The notes beneath the pieces are model-generated. The model worked only from the letters and a program-made list of their open reading frames with translations, ran no database searches and was not told where the DNA came from. Positions 43,560 to 54,070 of a stretch of 64,000 bases of DNA are shown here, piece by piece. Every line of letters begins with the position of its first letter. Position 1 is the first letter of the stretch. Source of the DNA: Sophora flavescens (taxonomy: Eukaryota > Streptophyta > Magnoliopsida > Fabales > Fabaceae); contig CM061062.1 of assembly GCA_030762895.1 (NCBI GenBank), positions 101,290,874 through 101,354,873 of the forward strand. The letters run 5' to 3'. Made by a program: the position numbers and the translations under genes.

Positions 43560-44870
43560 TTGATTTCAACAACTTCGCAGCTCGAACTCGGCCTTAATAA
43601 TTTGATGGCTCGAACTCGGCCTACAGGCTCAAACTTGGCCTTAAAAGATTTAATGGCTCGAACTCGGCCTTAATAACTCGGCTAATAGGCTCAAACTTGG
43701 CCTTTAGCATTTAATCGGCTCGAACTCGGTCTACAGGCTCAAACTTGACCTTAAAAGATTTAATCGGCTCGAACTCGGTCTTAAGGCTCAAACTTGGCCT
43801 TAAAAGAATTTAATCGGCTTGAACTCAGCCTTAATAACTCGGCTAATAGGCTCAAACTTGGTCTTTAGCATTTAATCGGCTCGAACTCGGCCTACAGGCT
43901 CAAACTTGGCCTTTAGAAATTACTCGGCTTGAACTCGGCCTTCAGGCTCAAACTTGGCCTTAAAAGAATTTAATCGGCTCGAACTCGGCCTACAGGCTCA
44001 AACTTGGCCTTTAGAAATTAATCGGCTCGAACTCGGCCTTCAGGCTCAAACTTGGCCTTAAAAGAATTTAATCGGCTCGAACTCGGCCTTAATAACTCGG
44101 CTAATAGGCTCAAACTTGGCCTTTAGCATTTAATCGGCTCGAACTCGGCCTACAGGCTCAAACTTGGCCTTAAAAGAATTTAATCGGCTCGAACTCGGCC
44201 TTAATAACTCGGCTAATAGGCTCAAACTTGGCCTTTAGCATTTAATCGGCTCGAACTCGGCCTACAGGCTCAAACTTGGCCTTTAGAAATTAATCGGCTC
44301 GAACTCGGCCTTTAGGCTCAAACTTGGCCTTTATGAATTGAATGGCTCGTACTCGGCCTTCATAACTCGGCTAATAGGCTCAAACTTGGCCTTTAGTATT
44401 TAATCGGCTTGAACTCGGCCTACAGGCTCAAACTTGGCCTTTAGAAATTAATCGGCTCGAACTCGGCCTTTAGGCTCAAACTTGGCCTTTATGAATTGAA
44501 TGGCTCGTACTCGGCCTTCAGGCTCAAACTTGGCCTTAAAAGATTTAATGGCTCGAACTCGGCCTTAATAACTCGGCTAATAGGCTCAAACTTGGCCTTT
44601 AGCATTTAATCGGCTCGAACTCGGCCTGCAGGCTTAAACTTGGCCTTTAGAAATTAATCGGCTTGAACTCGGCCTTAATAACTCGGCTAATAGGCTCAAA
44701 CTTGGCCTTTAGCATTTAATCGGCTCGAACTCGGCCTACAGGCTCAAACTTGGCCTTAAAAGATTTAATCGGCTCGAACTCGGCCTTCAGGCTCAAACTT
44801 GGCCTTTATGAGTTGAATGACTCGTACTCGGCCTTCAGGCTCAAACTTGGCCTTAACAATTCAACGGCTC
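43560..44870. repeat. 1.3-kb tandem array, GGCTCGAACTCGGCCT unit
   Basis: Two related units alternate: a short one of about 47 bp (ATCGGCTCGAACTCGGCCTA, CAGGCTCAAACTTGGCCTTTA) and a longer one with AATAACTCGGCTAATAGGCT added. In all there are roughly 25 copies. Each unit contains the pair CTCGAACTCGGCC and CTCAAACTTGGCC, so it is itself an old duplication. No coding potential. Confidence 0.95.
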
Positions 44871-45528
44871 GTACTCCTGAAATCTTGTCACTGCCCCTCA
44901 TGTATCCAAAATTAAGTGTGAGCAGGTTAGCGGGTGTGAAAATAATTTAAAATCAAATAAATTAGAGCCACGTATCTTATTGGTCGTTTGTGATCATCAA
45001 TGATCAGCTCGTCAACTTCCTTTGTCTTGCCCCACTTTCGGATGAGGAGGTACTACAAGCTTGTAACCACCTTTAGACACATGCTCCACTTTTTGGCGGA
45101 GATCACACCATGCTCCACAACCCGCAACCATTGGGATTTTTCCAAAAACTGCATACTACAACTACATTCAAGCAGAAATATCTCACCTAGTGGATAAGGG
45201 TTAAAGGGATAATCTCCATTATCAACAAATTCAAATTTTGAATTAATGTGCAATAAAGATAATGATAAAAATTATGTCTTATCTTTGATAAAGTCAAACC
45301 GATCAACACTTAAGTTTCTCTGGTAACTGTTGGTGCCATGTATCAGCCACTTGAAAATCGGTTGGACTCTGCGGTTTTATCTCCAAAGAAGATATGATCT
45401 TATTGCTGTAAGTGGCAGTGTATAGCCTCTCCCTTCTCAAGTCATGATGAACTTTTGGTTTGAAACTTCGCATGATGGAAAGCCTCATTCTCGTCAGGAG
45501 AAGACGTCCGCATCATGCATGAGGCATT
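44871..45528. other. Internal region of the 5-kb element, non-coding
   Basis: No gene recognised. The frames at 45000-45253 on both strands overlap and show no motif. The text does not resemble the array or the LTR. Confidence 0.45.
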
Positions 45529-46430
45529 TTACTTGTCACTAATGACCTCCACGTGGATCTCCTCCTTTTTGAATCGTTTTTTACCACCAGCGGAATCTGC
45601 TCCCATGATCATTTCATCATCATTACTCAAATCTTTATCTTCACTTGCAACGGGCATATCATGAGTTAAATCATGATTTATTTTAGGAACGTATAATGCG
45701 GGGTTCCTAAAGATACCTGCCATATCCACACCGCTATAATTTCGCTCCAAAGAATCAGCACCCGTAGTAATCGAAATAGCAGTTATGGAATTGCCATTAT
45801 TGCAGATATTATTCTGATTCGCCGGAGATAATGATGGTGCCACCCATGATGACTGCCCCTCCTCCCTCAACCACCTTTCACCACCACTACCATAATTTTT
45901 CTTCGGCTCCACACGTAATTCAGGTCCCCATGTACAGCTACCATCATCGATGCTTGCTGAAAAAAGCTTATCACAGTAGTCTTCTATATGGCCAAGCATG
46001 CCGCAGTAGTAACAGAAAACATCGAGCCTCTCATACTTGAATTTCACTACCATATGGCCAAATGATTCAGAGGGATATCGGACGGAGCCACTCCCCCACT
46101 CACCGGACTCAGAGCAGGCATGTAGTTATCAAAAGGCCATGGACCCCCGGTTAGCACACGAATCATATCCATCCGATGGAAGAACTGAAAAAAATATCGG
46201 TCCTGTCCTGACTCCTTAATCTCCACGGTTTTAGCTGGCCTCCAAACAGTGGCCATTCGATCCATCATGCCGTCGTTTCGGATGGCCCTATCCGCCGTGA
46301 ATCCTCCTATTAAACACAATTCAACCCTCCTTTCCACTGCCGCTGGCTGTCCATTGTTATTTTCTACATCGATAACAAAACCACCGTCCTCCTCAACCCT
46401 TAGGGATAGCCCCTCAAAGTTTTCCTCCAT
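45529..46430 (-). pseudogene. DUF4283 plus CCHC zinc-knuckle ORF with central deletion
   Basis: The frame starts at ATG 46430 (MEENFEGLSL), 45 bases after the primer-binding site. Residues about 1-125 are a DUF4283-type domain (AVERRVELCLIGGFTADRAI, MATVWRPAKTVEI, FFQFFHRMDMIRVLTGGPWP). At about 46050 the frame runs into TAG. In another frame the sequence resumes with FKYERLDVFCYYCGMLGHIE and DYCDKLF, the zf-CCHC_4 knuckle that normally follows DUF4283 after some 60-70 residues. A deletion between the two is therefore likely. The rest to 45529 is low-complexity and Asn/Ser-rich. Such proteins are usually ORF1-type nucleic-acid-binding products of plant LINEs or their host relatives, so their presence in an LTR element suggests capture. 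The residues before 46430 are LTR sequence. Confidence 0.75.
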
Positions 46431-46474
46431 ATTGTTCTCACCATTATTTGTGGTATGGGAAAATTTGCTTCGAT

Positions 46475-46491
46475 CCCCACAGACGGCGCCA
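46475..46491 (-). other. Primer-binding site TGGCGCCGTCTGTGGGG
   Basis: Minus-strand 17-mer starting two bases inside the 5' LTR. Its sequence is typical of plant Ty3/gypsy elements. Confidence 0.8.
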
Positions 46492-46493
46492 AA

Positions 46494-46932
46494 TGTTCCG
46501 TCCAAATACCTCGGATGAGAGATACTCGGCCGAACTAGGTTTAGTGGGGTGTTTTGGAATGTGCTTGACAGAATTGAAATTCTGCTCCTACGTATCCAAA
46601 TGGGAATCAAAGCAAACGTAGTTCTGGATGAGGGGGTAAGCCCCCTATTTATAGAGATCTTTCAGGATCAAGCTCCGAGATAAACGGAGAGATATTAGGA
46701 TCAAATCCCTGATTATGCGGGGTGATATTCGGATCAGTCATTTATGACTGATCCGCAAGGGACCGAGATGTACTTTAATGGCAGGGCGAATCCGAGTACT
46801 TATCCTCGGTTGGCCCGGTGTGCTGATATGTCATCGGCCTTGGAGGAGCTTGGGTTAAGGCCCATAGCCGGGGTAAGCTCGGTCAGCCCAAAATATAGAC
46901 GAGTCATCGGTCATACCTTCTCGGCCGGTACA
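46494..46932 (-). repeat. 5' LTR of the 5-kb element
   Basis: 439 bp, same ends as its partner. The minus strand contains CTATAAATAG (46654-46645), a good TATA box pointing into the element, which supports the orientation. Confidence 0.9.
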
Positions 46933-49773
46933 ATTGTATTTATCAAGTTTGACTACACTACAAATACAATGTCATATTTTGAAATTTTAACCAACCTATG
47001 TGATAAACTTATTGACCCAAAATTTACCACATCACTGTATCACTTTGGTGAATGGTGCACCTTAGTCGAAACCCAATGCTTATTGATTTTCTATGACATG
47101 AAATCCTTCTATGCTTATAGTCTAATTTAGTACCACTTCGGCATTGACATTCAATGGAGACTTGTTTATATTAGTAGTGGAATTGCAAAAAATATATAAA
47201 CTAATGAATATCTTGAGCATTTTACGAAATTTTTACGTAATATGTGTACATCTGTCGGCATAGCCAAAGTTTGGCCGGCGTGCATTATTTTTCCCGAGCA
47301 ACGTAAGATGCTAAAGGAAGAAGAATAAACAGAGAGTAGTGTTCTTCCATTTTTCTCATAAAAAGGTAAATAGGCCAATATTCACTATGTCTATTTCGAG
47401 TGATGGAATCGAATAGATTCACTTTATCTAATAATCCAAAAAGTTATACCCTCCCCACGCCCACTTTCCCAAGTATATGCAGTGTGCGTTGTTCATCCTC
47501 ATAAAACACATGATGTTCTTAATCTGTACTATAACAAAATAAATCAGTCCCTCCCTCTTTCGTGTATTTTGTTCTTTTTCGTACAAATGGGTTGTGTGTA
47601 TTTGTATACGCGTTTGATAAAAGTGATTTTGAATGAAATTTGTTCTGTAAGATTAATTTAGTTATAATTGAGTTTGAAATGAAGTGATTTATGTTTAGAT
47701 ATTTTTATTTTATAAGCAAATTTGATATAAAACTTAATGTAAATTTTCCAAATCAATGCAAAAGCTACATTTTTTAGTTTCTAATTAGAATCACATCTAA
47801 ATGTATAATCAATTTTAACTTACAGTAACTAAACTACTCACTTTTATCAAAATCGCGTTTGAAACGAAACAGAATTAATCGTGGAAGTTTACTTGAAACC
47901 AAACAGGCAAATACACACTTCAAATAATTTTTTTTACATGCAAAATTTAAATTAGTAGAAGACATACCCCTTACTACGTCGGAAAAAATTACTAACATAT
48001 CGACCGGAAAAATTTATGAATTGAACTTAAACTACAGTGACGGTGTTCGGAAAGCTTGATAAAAAGTGTCAACCCCTATTTGTGTACTCAACTATAGTTC
48101 AAATCCCAATAGTCAAAATAGAGTATGAACTATTACTTCTTCTTTTTTAAAAAAAATTATATAATTACTTATATATCCTCGATTAAATTATTATTTTGGT
48201 CTCTTATTTGTTTTAAAATATTCAATTTGCTCTCTCAATTGTCAAACGTTAAGCAAAAAGGTCATTTTTGTTAAGTTTCACTGTTAAGTTGAATAAATTA
48301 AAACAAATAACGGATCAGGTTGAATAAACTAAAACAAATGAGGGACCAAATTGAATAAAATAGCGGAACCAAGTTGAATAAATTACAACAAATGGGGATC
48401 AAGTTGAACAAATTAACATAAGTGAGGGACCAATTTGAATATTTTAAAAATTGAGAGATCAAATTGAAATTTTAGATAAATAAAAGACCGATTTGAATTT
48501 TTTAAAAATTGAGGATCAAATTAAATATTTTAAAATAAATAAAGGCCAAAATAGTAATTTAACCTGTATCTACTTATTATTTGGTACACTTTATTCTGTT
48601 TTTATTTAAAATGATTGAACGTTATTATCATTTATTTATAGGGTCATAGTTCATAAATATATAAGTAATCAAATTATATCCGAATGACTTTTCCTGTTGG
48701 ATTAAGGTATTAATATTCTTGAATAGCAATACTCACATTCAACCTCCGGACCTAATTATAAATAAAAAAAATCTAACTTCTCATTTATTAAAGAAGTTAG
48801 TTAATTTAGTTTAATTATCTTGATTTATGTAAAAAAAAATAACTACAATTACTAAACTATCATTTAGTTGTCTCGGGAGTGTGTAATGGTCCTGGAAAAG
48901 TAAAAGATGAATTAGTTAGATTGATTGATTGTATTGACTTTTGGAACACTGATATTAAATAGAGTTGAATCGGTTGTCTTTTTCTTATATTCGAGTTCAC
49001 AAAATATAGTTACTTTTTTTTCTTATATTTGTGTCCGGAGAGAGTAATAGATTTGACCCTTTAAATATTTTTTAAAATCTGTCCGAAGCAAAGTAAAAGC
49101 AACCGTAAGCGCCTTGCAATTTTTAGAAAATGTATAGCCCAAATTTTTTGACACATATCTCTTTTTAGTATTTAAAATAAATGCACACATGCTATACAAG
49201 TGGATGTTAATGTAAAACTTTTTATATTGACGATACATAATACTTTAATCCTTAGGCTTAACGGTTTTATTTTTATTTAAGTTCCTCGAGCATATATGAT
49301 TGCAATATTGTAATCATCTTATATATGATATGATGGTGGTTTTTGTGTTTCTAAAATTTTTAGGCTTTTTAGCTCGTCATATATCATTTTTACACAAGGG
49401 GCAAAGTACAAAAACATTATATGTTCATCTGTTGGTCGACCTAGCTGGATCAACTTGAGCGAACTATCATCATCGCGAACTAAAGCCTGTTTGTTGTTCT
49501 TGAAAACACTCTGATCGATCTTCAAGCCCAGCCCAGTAATCCTAGAATATGGGTTATTGGGTTTCCTCCTAATATTTCATGTTCCACAGCATCAAGTTCT
49601 TAAACAAAATAACAACAACAAAACATCAAATTATCATATATTTTTCTCCCTCTTTTCTTGTTGTTCCTAGTATTTATTGTTTGGGAGTTGGGAAGAAAAT
49701 AGAGTGGAAGGGTTTTTGAGAAGTGAGGGGGTGGAAAAGAGATGAGGAATTGAGGATCCCCACCTTACATGGG
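46933..49773. other. AT-rich intergenic sequence
   Basis: No gene recognised. At about 47606-47866 possible inverted ends (ACGCGTTTGATAAAAGTGA and, reversed, ACGCGATTTTGATAAAAGTG) suggest a small MITE without a confirmed target duplication. At 48190-48560 the phrase AGGGACCAAATTGAATA and variants recur about eight times as a degenerate repeat. ATGGG at 49769-49773 is the target duplication of the next element. Confidence 0.5.
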
Positions 49774-52385
49774 TGTCGCGACCATCCCGTTCGGGAGCCG
49801 CGAAAAGGGATAAAAAGACAGAGGAGTCGCCACTAAGATTTTTATTGGGAAAATCTTAGAAAACCAAATTATTTAGAGGTAAACTGGTCTTTTAGAAAAG
49901 AGAGATATGAGTCCGGAGTCGGTTACGAGTAGGGAAGGTATTAACATCCCACATCGCCCGTTTAAAAAACGGTACCTCAAGTTGATTGTGCAAAAAACAT
50001 TTTAATAACCTTTTAAATATTTATTTTACCCCGAAAATTATTTACAAGAAAGTATTATTTTAAATTTTAATTTTTTACTTTTATTAAAAAAAATTATTTT
50101 TAACTTTATGGTTTAAAAACTAAATGAGGTTGAACATGGCACATGAGTCCACAGGGCAACCTCAAATCTAAGGGATTAAACATGGCACCGTGTCCATAGA
50201 GCATCCCTGGAAAGAGAAAAGTTTAATTATTTTGATTAATTATTTTAACATAAAAAGAGACGAAAAAAGGAAAATTTAGTTTTGGCCCGACAAGATGATT
50301 TATCTTGCTCCTACGTATTCCCGAGTGCGATGGGAAACTCAAAGCCACGTATCTCTTTTGAAAAGATTTGATTGGTTGGTTGATTTTAATTTTTTATAAA
50401 AGATTTGATTTGATTTTTTTAAAAAAGGATTTTATTTCAGAATAAATTCACTTTTGCATAGAGTCCAAGATAGCAGTGCTACACGATAAACCCTTACAAT
50501 TCGTACGACACTTGAGGATGAAAAATCATACATCAACATCGTAGATTGTTGCGTGAATTAAAAAAGGATTTTTATTTTTTTATATTTTTTTTTTACAAAA
50601 AGGTTGGATAAAATTTGTTAAAAGAGCAAGTTGAAAATATCTTATTTTTACAGAGAGAAAGAATTCACTCTTGCACAGGGTTACAGATAGCGAAGCTATA
50701 CGATAACCCTTACAATTTTTACAACACTTGAGGACGAAAAATCGTACATCAACGCTATAAATTGTTGCATGAAATTCAAAAAAAGGACCAATTTGGTTTC
50801 CAAATATTTTAGGAGTGTTTTATTTGAAACAGAGAACCAAAAGGTTATTTCAGAAGATTTTTAATTTTTTGTTTTTGCTGGTTAGTTTTGGCCCAAATAG
50901 CAAACAAAGACAAGGAACATAATAGTAACTTAAGAAAACTAACACCTCTCATGAGCCCAAAAAGAAAACAGAAACCCAACCGCATAACATTAATAAAAAC
51001 AACACAAAAGTATGAACAACCCAAAACTAAACCCAACTAAAAAGGTCCAAATGCCATAAACTAGTATTTGAATTCTATAATAAAAGGAATAGCAAAAAGA
51101 AAGACAAGGGCAACAGAGAGCTCCTCTTTCGTTACCCAAAGCCCCAAAGGGTGATCAGTTTTGATGCAGGCGCGGCAGCTGCAGACTCGAACGGCAATGA
51201 GGGGGACGGTGGTCAGCGACGTTCGGCGGTCGGTTGGCAAGCAGAGGCGGTGACGCGAGCGACGGCCGGCGGTGTGCAGTGGGTCTGGTCGTCTGGGGCG
51301 TGGCGGTGTGCGGCACAAGGCGTTAGGGAGGTTGAGCCAGAACCGGATCTGCAACGTGGTGGAGGACGAACCAGAAACGGATCTGCAACGTGGTGGACGA
51401 ACCAGAAACGGATCTGCAACTGGAGGACGAACCAGAAACGAATCTGAATTGTGGGTAAGGATGGGTTTATGGTGTTTGGCAATTTATTTGAATGAAAATG
51501 AGAAGTCAAGTGAGGTTTAATACAGGCTGTGGGTTCCTTGTAGTTATGGAAGTGTTGGTGATGAGAGGTGGTGAAGTGTTAGGAATGGAGAAGGTGGAAT
51601 GGTGTCTGGTGGATTTTTCTATTTTTCTTATTTGTTGTTGTTGGGTTGTTGAAGAAGAAGAAGAAGAATGAGAGGAGAAAGATGAAGGTGATGGGTTTAT
51701 GGTGAAGGAGGAAGAAGGGTTGAAGTTAAGATGAAAGAAGAAGAAGAAGAAGAAAGTGCCTGGAACGTGAGAGGAGAGGAAGAAGAAAAGAGAAAGAGAA
51801 GGAAAAAAGAAAAAAAGTCAGAGGGGGGGTTGTCACGCCAGGAAGAGATCTTCTTTCCTTTGCTGCTGGTTTTTCCCCTTTTATTCACATGTTGTCCAAC
51901 TTAAACAAAAACCAGTGAAGAAAAATGACACAATGTCTCACGCCAGCTGTGTAGGAAAGGGACCATTGATGGCATATTGTGCAGTGTGGCAGATGTTAAA
52001 GTATGCTTAGTCCCTTGTCAACCTCCATTTTGGTATTTCCTTCCTCTGATAAGCAAAATACTTTTCTTCAAGTTCGGAAAACTACCCAAAAATGGGAGTC
52101 TATGTTCTTGAGTCTTGTGCATTGAAAGCTTGTATGATGGAGAGAACACACTGGGCACAATATTTCACATTCAGAACATTATTTCTTTTTTTCTTTTTGT
52201 TATTTTATTATATTTTTTTATATACATATATTTTTACTTGGGCTTGGATTCAAAACAACTTGTAATAGAAACAAGTTGGGCTAATAACATAAACACATTT
52301 TTTTATTATTTCTGTATTTTCCATTTTTTATTTTGTAAATATTAATTAAAAGGATAAAATACCCGGACAAAATTAGGTGTTCACA
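49774..52385 (-). repeat. 3' LTR of the 10.3-kb element (full length)
   Basis: 2,612 bp. It contains the block AAATGAGGTTGAACATGGCA, also present in the Ogre-like LTR, and a GC-rich stretch (51160-51440) whose overlapping ORFs on both strands are also present in the other LTR and are not genes. A segment of 527 bp (49844-50370) is missing from the partner LTR. Confidence 0.9.
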
Positions 52386-52400
52386 GCTGCCCCTCTTTAC
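52386..52400 (-). other. Polypurine tract
   Basis: Minus-strand GTAAAGAGGGGCAGC lies directly against the LTR start TGTGAACACC, the expected place for priming of the second DNA strand. Confidence 0.7.
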
Positions 52401-52569
52401 TTGTTTCTTATTAGATAATCGGTGTAACTATAGTTAACCTATTATCGTTATAAGAAACGAGTAAAGATATGAACTCCAATTTTGTTCGGGATACACTGAC
52501 AAGCAAAAGGACCCGTGACTACAAACTAATCTCCTTTGAAGAACTCGCGGGTTGGATCGCCCACTGAGA

Positions 52570-53260
52570 TTTACTTATAAAAAGCTTGCAGGGTGGATCG
52601 TCTGCCGAGCTTTAAAATAAAGATAAAGAGCTTACGGGGTGGATTGCCCGTCAGAAGCTCAGACAGGAAGATAAAAGAGCTTACGAGGTGGATTGCCTGT
52701 CAAGAGCTCAAACAGGTAGATAAAAGAGCTTACGGGGTGGATTGCCCGTCAGAAGCTTAAACAGAAAGATAAAAGAGCTTACGGGGTGGATTGCCCGTCA
52801 GAAGCTCGAACAGAAAGATAAAAGAGGTTACGGGGTGGATTGCCCGTCTGAAGCTCGAACTGAAAGATAAAAGAGCTTACGCCCCTTCTGAAGCTTGAAC
52901 TGAAAGATAAAAGAGCCTACGGGGTGGATTGCCCGTCAGAAGCTCGAACTGAAAGATAAAAGAGCCTTCGAGGTGGATTGCCCATCAGAAGCTCGAACCG
53001 AAAGATAAAAGAGCTTACGGGGTGGATTGCCCGTCAGAAGCCCGGACAGAAAGATAAAAGAGCTTACGGGATGGATTGCCCGTCTGAAGCTCGAACTGAA
53101 AGATAAAAGAGCTTACGGGGTAGATCGCCCGTCAAGAGCTCGAACGGATAGATAAAAGAGCTTACGGGGTGGATTGTCCGTCAGAAGCTTAAACAGAAAG
53201 ATAAAAGAGCTTACGGGGTGGATTGCCCGTCAGAAGCTTGAGAAAAGATAGAATGCTCGT
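52570..53260. repeat. Tandem array, 49-bp unit
   Basis: About 13 copies of AGCTTACGGGGTGGATTGCC followed by CGTCAGAAGCTCGAACAG and AAGATAAAAG. One copy near 52880 lacks the GGGGTGGATTG part. Confidence 0.95.
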
Positions 53261-53289
53261 GGAGTCGGTTATCCACTGAAGCCTAAGGA

Positions 53290-54070
53290 TAAGGTAAAAA
53301 GCTCATGTGGTCCCATGCCTATAGGAGCCAATAAAGGTAAAGCTTATGGGTCCTATGCCCGTCAAAGCTGAACAAAAACGAAGCTTACGAGGCCCTATGC
53401 CTGCTAAAGCTAACAAAGACATGACTTTTGGGGCCCTATGCCCGCTAAAGCCAAACTACAACAAAACAAAGCTTAAAAGGCCCTGATGCCTGCTAAAGCT
53501 AACAAGACATGACTTTTGGGGCCCTGTGCCCGGTAAAGCCAAAATACAACAAAACAAAACTTAAGAGGCCCTATACCTGCTAAAGCTGACAAGACATGAC
53601 TTTTGGGGCCCTGTGCCCACTAAAGCCAAACTACAACAAAACAAAACTTAAGAGGCCATATGCCTGCTAAAGCTAATAAGACATGACTTTTGGGGCCCTG
53701 TGCCCGGTAAAGCCAAAATACAACAAAACAAAACTTAAGAGGTCTTATGCCTGCTAAAGCTGACAAGACATGACTTTTGGGGCCCTATGCTCACTAAAGC
53801 CAAACTACAACAAAACAAAACTTAAGAGGCCATATGCCTGCTAAAGCTAATAAGACATGACTTTTGGGGCCCTGTGCCCGGTAAAGCCAAAATACAACAA
53901 AACAAAACTTAAGAGGCCCTATGCCTGCTAAAGCTGACAAGACATGACTTTTGGGGCCCTGTGCCCACTAAAGCCAAACTACAACAAAACAAAACTTAAG
54001 AGGCCATATGCCTGCTAAGCTTAATAAGACATGACTTTTGGGGCCTTGTGCTAGCGAAAGCCGAACAAAT
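53290..54070. repeat. Tandem array, 87-bp unit
   Basis: About eight to nine copies built from GACATGACTTTTGGGGCCCT, GTGCCCGGTAAAGCC, AAAATACAACAAAACAAAAC and TTAAGAGGCCCTATGCCTGC. Alternate copies are more alike (GGTAAAGCC against ACTAAAGCC), so there is a higher-order dimer. Confidence 0.95.

Larger units (their letters stand above)
41856..46932 (-). mobile_element. Complete 5,077-bp non-autonomous LTR retrotransposon
   Basis: Two LTRs of 439 bp (41856-42294 and 46494-46932) differ at about nine positions by eye, near 2%. Both sides are flanked by ATTGT (41851-41855 and 46933-46937). A primer-binding site (46475-46491) sits two bases inside the right LTR and a purine-rich tract lies next to the left LTR, so the element reads on the minus strand. 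The inside has no protease, RT or integrase. It holds a DUF4283/CCHC-type ORF with a deletion, a 1.3-kb tandem array, and an ORF remnant on the opposite strand. Antisense ORFs before the 3' LTR are known from Tat-lineage elements, so it is probably a derivative of that lineage. Confidence 0.9.

Noticed and set aside
43560..44870. CRISPR-like array of regular repeats.
   Set aside because: Units are directly adjacent with no unique spacers, inside a plant retrotransposon. The same applies to 52570-54070.
46431..46610. N-terminal 60 residues of the DUF4283 frame.
   Set aside because: They read through the LTR and primer-binding site. The real start is ATG at 46430.
47606..47866. A MITE with ACGCG(A)TTTGATAAAAGTGA ends.
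   Set aside because: The ends are imperfect and I could not find a matching target duplication, so it is mentioned only in the intergenic entry.
51151..51520. Overlapping ORFs of 82-98 codons on both strands, repeated at 58805-59252.
   Set aside because: They lie in the GC-rich part of the two LTRs. Frames on both strands are open only because of composition, and they show no domain.
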